DNA of 10,655 bases, from the NCBI GenBank assembly GCA_002686445.1, contig NZCO01000032.1, forward strand, positions 1 through 10,655. The letters run 5' to 3'. Source of the stretch: a bacterium (GTDB taxonomy: Bacteria > Patescibacteriota > Andersenbacteria > UBA10190). The notes under the pieces were generated by a model, which did no database searches, was not told the origin of the DNA, and saw only the letters and a list, made by a program, of their open reading frames with translations. A program made the position numbers and the translations under genes. Of this stretch, positions 5,314 through 10,655 are shown in pieces (positions within the stretch are counted from its first letter, which is position 1; each line of letters begins with the position of its first letter).

Positions 5314-8145
5314 CTACTGAATATCAACGGTGTGTGGTGTGGTTTCAACGAAATTGCCAGTAGTGTCGTACGCCACCACATACACCTGGTACCGTCCTGG
5401 GCCAGGTGAATCACCCCAGACGACCTCATATCGGTTGGCTGCGACGGGAGCTTGTTCGCTAGTGCGACCAATGCGTTTCGTGCCGCTTTCGCCATCTTTA
5501 CGATAGAGCACATCCACCAGCTCAATCCCGCTGGGGTCACTGGCGGTTACTTTAACGGTGTGAGGGAAGCTACCGCCGCTAAGGTCGGATCCATTCTTGG
5601 GGGTGAGCAACGTCGCTGACGGCTTGCTGCTGTCGGGATTCACTATAAAGGTGCGATGGGCACGGCCTACGAGCTTGTCTTTCGTCACGGCCAGGATCAA
5701 GACTGTTTTGCGACCGGTGAAAGTGCTGGGGAAGGAGAAGGTGATCTCATAGAAGTCGCGTGGTGTTTGGCGAGAAACTTCCTCGCCATCAACCATGAAG
5801 CGCACATAGTCGAGTTCACGCGGTGAGTCGACTTCAGCGCGGACGCGCACTGATGAGCCGCGCACAATCGTGGTTTCTGGCACGACGATTCTTACATTTG
5901 GTAAGTCTTCGGCGTTGCCAATGTTACAGCTTTCCTCAGGCAGGCTGCCGGCGTAGCGGACGGCCTCGGCATCACCCTTAGTCTCTTCGTTATGCTTCTT
6001 GATGAACTCTTCCACGCCGACTTTCCACTTATCATACTGCGGGTCATTCTCGGCGTTGGCCGGTGGCGGCCCCTGTGGGTTGCTGCGGCGCACATAGAAT
6101 AGTAGATTGTGAATCTCTTTAAACGTCTTGGGCTCACCAAGCGCTACTGGGCATTCTAGGCTATATACTTCACCGGTCTCTGCCACAAACTTTGCTTTGA
6201 GCTCAGGCACCTCGCCCCGCATGATGCTGTGTTGAATGTTATTGATCGGCTCTGGTCGGACAAACTCTTCTATTGGTGTGCCAGCCAGGGCTCCGCGCAT
6301 AAAGGCATTCCAAACAGGAGCCGCTGTCACCACGCCCGCGGCCGTGTCACCCATCGGCGTGTTGTCGTTATTGCCTACCCACACCCCAGCGGCCAAAGAG
6401 GGGGTAAAGCCCATAGTCCAACCGTCGCGGAACTCCTGAGTGGTGCCGGTTTTAGCTGCCACAGGACGGCTGCCTAATTGCAGTGGTGTATTCGTGCCAA
6501 ACGCCAGGGCGCGAGCGCTATTGTCTGAGATGATACTGGTCACCAGTCGCGCAATCTGAGAGTCGAGGACCTGGTCGCCCGTCCGCTCGTCGGCCTCCTC
6601 GGCAGCATCAAACAACACCTCACTACCACTCTCGACCTTCAGGATGGCTCGGTGTGGGAGACGCACTCCGTCGTTGGCAAACACACCGTAGGCTGAAACC
6701 TCGTCGAGTAGACGCACCTCACCACCACCTAGCACGAGTGAGAGTCCATACCGATCAGGGTCATTGAGCGACGTCATGCCCATGGCTTGGGCTAAGTCAG
6801 TTGCCGAGCGCACGCCGGCTAAATAGAGCGTCTTCACAGCTGGAATATTGAGGGAGTTAGCCAGGGCTTGGCGCATCGTCACTGGGCCGTGTTCCTTTAG
6901 GGTGTAATTCTTCGGCTTATACTCCTGGCCAAAATCAGTTTCGGCATCGATTAAGACTGTGTCAGGCGTAAAGCCAGCGGCGAAGGCTGCAGCGTAGACA
7001 AAGGGCTTAATGGACGACCCCGGAGAGCGATGTCGGATTGATACATTGACGTTGCCATCTATCTCTTCATTGAAATAATCAACCGATCCGACCATGGCGA
7101 CAATATCTCCACTGCGCGGATCAATCGCAGCCAAGGCAGCATTTGATGCACCGAGGCCATTGAGGGTTTCCTGGCGGTCGGACAGAGCGGTCTCAGCGAT
7201 TGTTTGTAAGTCAGCATCGAGCGTGGTGGTGATGGTCAAACCGCCTTGGCCGACAATAGAATCACCGTACTCTTCGTCCAGAAGTTCCTTAATGTAGAAG
7301 ACGAAGTGCGGCGCGCGGATGGACTCACGGCGAATGGAGAAATCTAATTCCTCGGCCTTGGCTTCATCGGCCTGCTCTTGAGAAACCATGTCGAGCTCCA
7401 CCATACGTTGCAGCGTATTTTCTTGTCGCGACTTCAAATCCTCAAAGTGCGAGCCATACGGTGAGTAATAAGTTGGCGCCTTAGGTAGTGAGGAAAGAAT
7501 TGCAGCTTGGCCCAGGGTGACCTCTGAGGCGGGGACACCAAAGAAGGTCAGTGCTGCTGCCTCAACGCCGTAGGCTTGGCTGCCATACGGGATGTCATTC
7601 AAATACATTTCAAAAATTTGGTCCTTGCTGAACCGTTGCTCGAGCTCGATGGCCAGCACCGCCTCCTTCACTTTCCGTCGGACGGTTCGCTCCGAGGTGA
7701 GGATGGAATTTTTGATCAATTGCTGCGTGATGGTTGATCCACCCTGGACTCGTTTGCCAGTCAGGGGCTTTAAGACTAAGCCGCGAGCGATACCAAAGAA
7801 GTCGAGACCATGGTGCTCGTAAAATTGATCGTCTTCAGCAGCCAAGGTGGCTTGGCGAAGGTGGCGGGAGATAACATCTAGTGACACCGTGGTCCGATGG
7901 ACGTCGCCGATCTCATAGAGCAGATGTTCGCCAGTGCGATCAAATATTTTGGTCGACTCAGTAACGCGTCGGTCATCAATGTTCTGCGGATTCGGCAAGT
8001 CTTTGCTCCACCAAAGGACAGTACCAGCGCTGAACAAAAATAAGGCCCCTGCCAGTGTAAGCAGGATTGGTACCAGTCGAGAGGGGATTGGAATGCGCCG
8101 TCGTCTGCGCCTAACACCCGGTCGGGCATACTGTCGCTGAGCCAT
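5314..8145 (-). CDS. Class A penicillin-binding protein (PBP1A/1C type transglycosylase-transpeptidase) with a C-terminal beta-domain extension
   Basis: This bifunctional enzyme polymerises lipid II glycan strands and cross-links peptides outside the membrane. It has 943 aa: an Arg-rich cytosolic tail (RRRRRR, from 12), one membrane segment (about 22-46), then the GT51 domain with catalytic Glu104 in AAEDDQFYEHHG, QGGSTITQQLIKN (134-146) and EMYLNDIPYG (179-188). The transpeptidase has SSIK (Ser377, Lys380), SLN (431-433) and KTGTT (565-569), so all catalytic motifs are intact. Residues about 660-720 include the NPQGPPPANAENDPQYDKW-type segment I associate with CPR PBPs. Two Ig/fibronectin-like beta regions follow (about 750-836 and 840-943). 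No Shine-Dalgarno precedes the ATG. A strong promoter lies 100 bp upstream. It is convergent with the dciA-like gene, with only 21 bp between, and no terminator is visible there. Confidence 0.95.
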   Translation of the reverse strand: MAQRQYARPGVRRRRRRIPIPSRLVPILLTLAGALFLFSAGTVLWWSKDLPNPQNIDDRRVTESTKIFDRTGEHLLYEIGDVHRTTVSLDVISRHLRQATLAAEDDQFYEHHGLDFFGIARGLVLKPLTGKRVQGGSTITQQLIKNSILTSERTVRRKVKEAVLAIELEQRFSKDQIFEMYLNDIPYGSQAYGVEAAALTFFGVPASEVTLGQAAILSSLPKAPTYYSPYGSHFEDLKSRQENTLQRMVELDMVSQEQADEAKAEELDFSIRRESIRAPHFVFYIKELLDEEYGDSIVGQGGLTITTTLDADLQTIAETALSDRQETLNGLGASNAALAAIDPRSGDIVAMVGSVDYFNEEIDGNVNVSIRHRSPGSSIKPFVYAAAFAAGFTPDTVLIDAETDFGQEYKPKNYTLKEHGPVTMRQALANSLNIPAVKTLYLAGVRSATDLAQAMGMTSLNDPDRYGLSLVLGGGEVRLLDEVSAYGVFANDGVRLPHRAILKVESGSEVLFDAAEEADERTGDQVLDSQIARLVTSIISDNSARALAFGTNTPLQLGSRPVAAKTGTTQEFRDGWTMGFTPSLAAGVWVGNNDNTPMGDTAAGVVTAAPVWNAFMRGALAGTPIEEFVRPEPINNIQHSIMRGEVPELKAKFVAETGEVYSLECPVALGEPKTFKEIHNLLFYVRRSNPQGPPPANAENDPQYDKWKVGVEEFIKKHNEETKGDAEAVRYAGSLPEESCNIGNAEDLPNVRIVVPETTIVRGSSVRVRAEVDSPRELDYVRFMVDGEEVSRQTPRDFYEITFSFPSTFTGRKTVLILAVTKDKLVGRAHRTFIVNPDSSKPSATLLTPKNGSDLSGGSFPHTVKVTASDPSGIELVDVLYRKDGESGTKRIGRTSEQAPVAANRYEVVWGDSPGPGRYQVYVVAYDTTGNFVETTPHTVDIQ

Positions 8146-8175
8146 GGTTACTAGAATCTAGAATTAGGGTCCAAG

Positions 8176-8193
8176 AAGCAAGCACACTTGCTT
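8176..8193 (-). repeat. Hairpin in the leader of the PBP gene
   Basis: AAGCAAG (8176-8182), a loop CACA, and CTTGCTT (8187-8193) form a perfect 7-bp stem, 31 bp upstream of the PBP start and downstream of its promoter, so it would be in the mRNA leader. The leader has no Shine-Dalgarno. The hairpin may affect stability or translation, and no known motif is recognised. Confidence 0.5.
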
Positions 8194-8245
8194 GGTGGTC
8201 TTATCAACCTATCAATAAATACTGCGTGTAGCCATTATTTTACGC

Positions 8246-8274
8246 TATATAGCTCAATTATTACCTATTGACAA
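8246..8274 (-). promoter_or_regulatory. Sigma70-type promoter for the PBP gene
   Basis: On the minus strand, the -35 TTGTCA (8274-8269, five of six consensus bases) and -10 TATATA (8251-8246, four of six) are separated by exactly 17 bp in AT-rich sequence. Transcription would start near 8240, leaving a leader of about 95 nt before the PBP start. Confidence 0.7.
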
Positions 8275-8296
8275 TAATAGCAATATGTATTAATAT
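8268..8296 (+). promoter_or_regulatory. Sigma70-type promoter for the small unknown gene
   Basis: A perfect -35 TTGACA (8268-8273) is followed after 17 bp by TAATAT (8291-8296, four of six). Transcription would start near 8303, about 160 nt before the first codon. Its -35 box occupies nearly the same bases as the -35 of the opposing PBP promoter. Confidence 0.72.
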
Positions 8297-8371
8297 GGGT
8301 ACGTTCCTTTCAAGCCATTCATCAACATCTCAAGCACTCGACATTTGGTGTACCCAATGTTGTTTGAACCT

Positions 8372-8393
8372 TCACTGCGAATCCTCGTAGTGA
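8372..8393 (+). other. Stem-loop in the leader of the small unknown gene
   Basis: TCACTGCGA (8372-8380), loop ATCC, TCGTAGTGA (8385-8393): a 9-bp stem with one G-U pair. It is followed by TTGTATT, too short and mixed for a clear terminator, although premature termination is possible. Upstream, ACATTTGG (8341-8348) and CCCAATGT (8353-8360) can form another stem that competes with GGGTAC (8297-8302) for GTACCC (8350-8355). Confidence 0.5.
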
Positions 8394-8399
8394 TTGTAT

Positions 8400-8461
8400 T
8401 CTCCCGCTGTCAGTCGCGTATTGGGCGTGACGAGCGAGTCGAGTGACTCACTTTTGGGAGA
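8400..8461 (+). promoter_or_regulatory. Possible Shine-Dalgarno-sequestering helix, with the ribosome binding site
   Basis: The only strong ribosome binding site nearby is GGGAG at 8456-8460. It is 7 nt from the second ATG (8468), the ideal distance, but only 4 nt from the first (8465), so translation probably begins at 8468. TCTCCC at 8400-8405 is exactly complementary to GGGAGA at 8456-8461, so the leader could fold to hide the site, enclosing the palindrome at 8427-8451. Confidence 0.45.
8427..8451. repeat. Palindromic element related to the repeat behind dnaA
   Basis: The sequence starts GTGAC, contains GAGCGAGTCGA and ends GACTCAC. Its order GTGAC, GAGCGA, GTCGA, then TCAC at the end parallels the minus strand of 2251-2277 with small deletions. 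Internally GAGTC/GACTC can pair around GAGT. It lies just before the ribosome binding site of the small unknown gene. Confidence 0.4.
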
Positions 8462-8464
8462 TGG

Positions 8465-8884
8465 ATGATGGGTATGTATGACGAATTGAAGTCGATCGTG
8501 AAGGTGGATGAATTTGGTCAGTTGAGTCAACATGGGTTGATTGGTGAACGCCAGACACCCGTAGTAATGCTTTGGAAGGAGGTTCCTCTCTTTTCGGAGG
8601 GGCCGGACAGGGAGGTTCTCTGTATCAAGGCAGGGTGGTTTCGTTCCATCATCGAAGACAGGTTGACGGTCGAAGATTTCATTTTCGACACGTATACATG
8701 TTATTCGAGAGGATTTGTCGAATTAGCCATTCTGCAGCAGTGGCATCTGCATGGATTGCGGAAGATGCTGCAAGATTGGCAAAATCCAGAACGATATTTG
8801 TGTAGCTGGTCCAAGTTAGAGAAATCGCATTTGCGGTGTCTCACCGATGATTTGGACGGTTGGTACAAACACCATTCGTCGTAG
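8465..8884 (+). CDS. Hypothetical protein, 139 aa, own transcription unit
   Basis: I do not recognise this protein. It is soluble, with no signal peptide or membrane segment. It is rich in aromatic residues (six Trp) and has four Cys that are spread out rather than in CxxC pairs. The start MMGMYDELKSIVKVDEFGQL is followed by an FxFDTYTCYSRGFVELAILQ-type centre and a helical C-terminus with LQDWQNPERYL and LTDDLDGWYKHHSS. The start may be codon 2 (8468) from the GGGAG position. It has its own consensus promoter, a leader of about 160 nt with several possible stems, and an intrinsic terminator, so it is a complete single-gene unit between two minus-strand genes. Clean boundaries, a good RBS and coherent composition argue for a real gene. 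A regulatory role is possible but not shown. Confidence 0.72.
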   Translation: MMGMYDELKSIVKVDEFGQLSQHGLIGERQTPVVMLWKEVPLFSEGPDREVLCIKAGWFRSIIEDRLTVEDFIFDTYTCYSRGFVELAILQQWHLHGLRKMLQDWQNPERYLCSWSKLEKSHLRCLTDDLDGWYKHHSS

Positions 8885-8899
8885 TAGGAACAACAACGT

Positions 8900-8930
8900 G
8901 CCGTGTGCAAAGTGCCACGGCTTTTTTCTT
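8900..8930 (+). terminator. Intrinsic terminator after the small unknown gene
   Basis: GCCGTG (8900-8905) and CACGGC (8916-8921) form a GC-rich stem, with possible inner pairing in the TGCAAAGTGC loop. It is followed at once by TTTTTTCTT (8922-8930). It begins 15 bp after the stop of the 139-aa gene. On the minus strand the same stem is followed only by a loosely T-rich stretch, so any action on the opposing gene would be weaker. Confidence 0.9.
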
Positions 8931-8941
8931 TGAGTCATTTA

Positions 8942-8961
8942 TGCTGAGCCAAGTCGAAGCA
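8942..8961. repeat. Dispersed-repeat-like element between convergent genes
   Basis: TGCTGAGCCAAGTCGAAGCA: ends TGCT/AGCA are complementary, and the core GAGCCAAGTCGAAG differs by one base from GAGCGAAGTCGAAG on the minus strand of the element at 2251-2277. I recall near-identical sequences (TGCTGAGCGAAGTCGAAGCA) recurring in many unrelated genomes and metagenomes. It sits in the short gap between the terminator and the ATP-grasp gene end. Confidence 0.45.
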
Positions 8962-9009
8962 AAACGAAACCCTTAAGTCACAGCGAAGGTTTTCCTGCTT
9001 GTATTTAGA

Positions 9010-10590
9010 TTAGCCAACCTCTGGTTTGCTGGGGCGCTTGGCAGGGTCAACTAAGAAACCTTTGAGGTCGCGGCGACCTATAATGGCGTCGTAGTTCATC
9101 TTGGTGCGGTCGGTGATGTAGGCTTTGCTCTTTACGAGACGGTCGCGAACAGTCAGTGAGATATCAACAATCGGCCGTGTTTCCTGCCCTAGGGCTGCTC
9201 GTACTTTTTTGTGCCCAACCACTGGTCGGTCGAGCTTATATTTTCTAGCCAACGAGGCATCAATAGCCGATCGGTAGGCACCGGTATCAATTTTGGCGAG
9301 TAAAGAATGTGGTTGGCCGTCGGCGTCAATGATCTGAATTTTTTCTTCGATACCGAGAATGGTGCGGCCAGACAAATCTTCTATTTCTTGTTCGAGGTCC
9401 TCACCGAAGAGACTCTTGGCTACAGCCACGCCTTTATCTGGGCTCTTCACGGTGAGGCCCTCTACCCGGCGGAGTCGGCCTTTAAGCGGCGACATATTGG
9501 CCAGCTGAATTTCTAGGCCCGGTCGCGCATTAATTTCTAGCACTAGTGGGCCATCCTCTCGATCAATGGCAATGTCGACCCCGGCAAACGTCAGGTTGGT
9601 AGCGCGCGCCGCCCGAACTGCGAGGAGTAATACCTCGTTCCAGTGGGGCACTTTGATACCAGAAAGCTCGAGGCGTGTGCCCGGCAGAGTTTCTATGAGT
9701 CGTCCGTGGTGGATGGCTGTCGTGGTATAACCGTGGACAATATCTATGCCTACTCCGATACCGCCAACGTGTAAGTTGGATCGACCTAATGATTCTTCCG
9801 TCGGTAGTCGTAACTCAGCCATGACAGGTACCCCGTTATACACCAACACGCGAACATCGGGTACGCCGCGCACGCTATATGGCTTCAGGGCACTGGCGAT
9901 CTTCACGCGTTGTTCGAAGAAGGCTGTGTCAGGAGCATTCTTTGATGAGAAACCTCCATCAAGAATGTTCATCACGTGTTTGCGCAATGTTGGGATTAAA
10001 ACTTGGGTTTTATCCGCCTTAACCCAGTTTCCTTTTTTGTTAAGTCCATACACGACCACGATGCCACCCCCACCAGAACCGCCCTTGGGCTTTAAGACAA
10101 ACGACGCCGGTAGCTTGGTCCAGCGAAAGCGACTTAGCTCCTGGCGGGATGTAATTTTGGCAAATAGACGAGGCGTGGGTATGCCAGCCTTTTGCAGCAT
10201 CCGCTTTGTGGCCAGTTTGTTATTGGCTACTTTCGCGCCGGTGCTGCGCCGAGCTTTTTGGGTGTATTCAATAGCGCGAGCATTCAAGCCCAACACATCT
10301 CCTGCCAGTCGGTTGAATGGATCAGTCCAAGCGCCATTGACGAAAATGACGTCATTGCTAGTGTTGACAACTTCGTAGTTAACATCGTTATCATCGATGA
10401 TCAAGGCGTATAGCGGGTCCTGATTGTTGATTCTGTTCATTCTCAAGTAATTTGAGGAGAGTGAGCTGGAGCCTGAACACGTGCCCAACAGAGTCTCCCT
10501 CAGTTGCCACCATTCCTCGACGATGTTCCCAGAACAGTCGTACAGGGAGGAGGCGCGAACTACGGAAGGGGAAGAGAGCGTGGCGTTCAC
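9010..10590 (-). CDS. ATP-grasp (alpha-L-glutamate ligase-like) fused to a RimB-like retropepsin-type peptidase
   Basis: Domain 1 (about 97-400) is an ATP-grasp ligase of the RimK/alpha-L-glutamate ligase-related group, which joins amino acids to a carboxylate using ATP. It opens DVLGLNARAIEYTQKARR, then KLATKRMLQKAGIPTPRLF, the nucleotide loop FVLKPKGGSGGGGI (164-177), PDVRVLVYNGVPVMAELRLP, and the metal-binding residues Asp339, Glu352 and Asn354 in GVDIAIDREDGPLVLEINARPG. Domain 2 (about 412-520) matches the 'ATP-dependent zinc protease' (RimB, PF05618) pattern, a retropepsin-like aspartic peptidase: AKIDTGAYRSAIDA with Asp435, later TDRTKMNYDAIIGRRDLKGFLVD. These two activities are normally separate neighbouring genes. 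The start is uncertain: GTG at 10590 is used here, the ATG at 10440 (codon 51) is the main alternative, and the frame stays open to the window edge. No start has a Shine-Dalgarno. The substrate is unknown. Confidence 0.85.
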   Translation of the reverse strand: MNATLSSPSVVRASSLYDCSGNIVEEWWQLRETLLGTCSGSSSLSSNYLRMNRINNQDPLYALIIDDNDVNYEVVNTSNDVIFVNGAWTDPFNRLAGDVLGLNARAIEYTQKARRSTGAKVANNKLATKRMLQKAGIPTPRLFAKITSRQELSRFRWTKLPASFVLKPKGGSGGGGIVVVYGLNKKGNWVKADKTQVLIPTLRKHVMNILDGGFSSKNAPDTAFFEQRVKIASALKPYSVRGVPDVRVLVYNGVPVMAELRLPTEESLGRSNLHVGGIGVGIDIVHGYTTTAIHHGRLIETLPGTRLELSGIKVPHWNEVLLLAVRAARATNLTFAGVDIAIDREDGPLVLEINARPGLEIQLANMSPLKGRLRRVEGLTVKSPDKGVAVAKSLFGEDLEQEIEDLSGRTILGIEEKIQIIDADGQPHSLLAKIDTGAYRSAIDASLARKYKLDRPVVGHKKVRAALGQETRPIVDISLTVRDRLVKSKAYITDRTKMNYDAIIGRRDLKGFLVDPAKRPSKPEVG

Positions 10591-10655
10591 GACGGCATAG
10601 TATTCCTGGAAGTTGTTGTACGGTACATATGTGCAGGACGAACCAGAACAGGCCC
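10441..10655 (-). other. Open in-frame sequence upstream of the ATP-grasp gene, of uncertain coding status
   Basis: The ATP-grasp frame runs without a stop from codon 51 back to the window edge (about 71 codons). The translation is Ser- and Cys-rich and repeats the string CSGSS (in ACSGSSCTYVPYNN at the edge and in GTCSGSSSLSSNYLR just before Met51), with YYAVVNATLSSPSVV and EEWWQLRETLLGTC between. G or C dominates third positions, as in coding DNA. It looks more like an extracellular protein than an ATP-grasp N-terminus. It may be an extra N-terminal domain, an upstream gene fused in frame, or non-coding leader. Confidence 0.4.

Larger units (their letters stand above)
8146..8464. other. Divergent regulatory gap between the PBP gene and the small unknown gene
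   Basis: This 319-bp gap holds, from left to right: the PBP leader with a hairpin (8176-8193), an AT-rich centre with two divergent promoters sharing their -35 region (8246-8296), and a leader of about 160 nt for the plus-strand gene containing three possible stem-loops and a palindromic repeat. No tRNA or known riboswitch class was recognised. Confidence 0.7.

Noticed and set aside
8372..8400. Intrinsic terminator within the leader
   Set aside because: The stem is good, but the following TTGTATT is too short and interrupted for a confident call.
8297..8464. tRNA or known riboswitch in the leader
   Set aside because: No T-arm, acceptor pairing or class-specific conserved cores were found. 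Only generic stems are visible.
9746..10378. 210-codon plus-strand ORF
   Set aside because: It is antisense to the ATP-grasp domain, which has clear family motifs. The length follows from the GC-rich coding strand.

Overview
This window reads as a bacterial chromosomal replication-origin locus. The order is rnpA and rpmH on the minus strand, an origin-type gap, then dnaA, a second origin-type gap, dnaN, recF and a short DciA-like (DUF721) gene on the plus strand. The rest holds a long class A penicillin-binding protein, a small unrecognised gene in its own transcription unit, and an ATP-grasp/retropepsin-like fusion. Weak or absent Shine-Dalgarno sequences at most starts, divergent versions of universal proteins (RnpA, RecF, the 90-aa DciA-like protein) and the form of the PBP C-terminal half suggest a Candidate Phyla Radiation (Patescibacteria) genome. 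This is inference from sequence character and I cannot name a lineage. TGA is used as a stop (dnaN), so the code is not the UGA-glycine variant of Gracilibacteria/Absconditabacteria.

Layout. 1-556: rnpA (cut by the window edge) and rpmH, running leftward. 557-816: non-coding, with DnaA-box-like 9-mers close to dnaA and a perfect inverted repeat. 817-2217: dnaA. 2218-2671: 454 bp non-coding, with two hairpin-forming palindromes, then a same-strand array of degenerate DnaA-box 9-mers mostly 11 bp apart, a C-cluster and an AT-rich tract running into dnaN. 2672-5292: dnaN, recF and dciA-like, closely spaced and probably co-transcribed. 5314-8145: a class A PBP convergent with that cluster. 8146-8464: a gap with two strong divergent promoters whose -35 boxes overlap. 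8465-8884: a 139-codon gene of unknown function with a long structured leader and a good intrinsic terminator. 9010 to the right edge: an ATP-grasp ligase fused to a RimB-like aspartic peptidase, with the frame open to the window edge.

How the parts fit. DnaA would bind box clusters on both sides of its own gene (a bipartite origin as in Bacillus or Helicobacter) and melt the AT-rich tract next to dnaN. DnaN is the sliding clamp, RecF a gap-repair ATPase, and the DciA-like protein a candidate helicase loader or operator. RnpA and L34 are the classic RNA and translation neighbours. The PBP builds peptidoglycan outside the membrane. The ATP-grasp/retropepsin fusion probably adds and trims amino acids on an unknown peptide or protein. 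The least explained parts are the orphan gene with its leader, the N-terminal context of the fusion, and the origin array.
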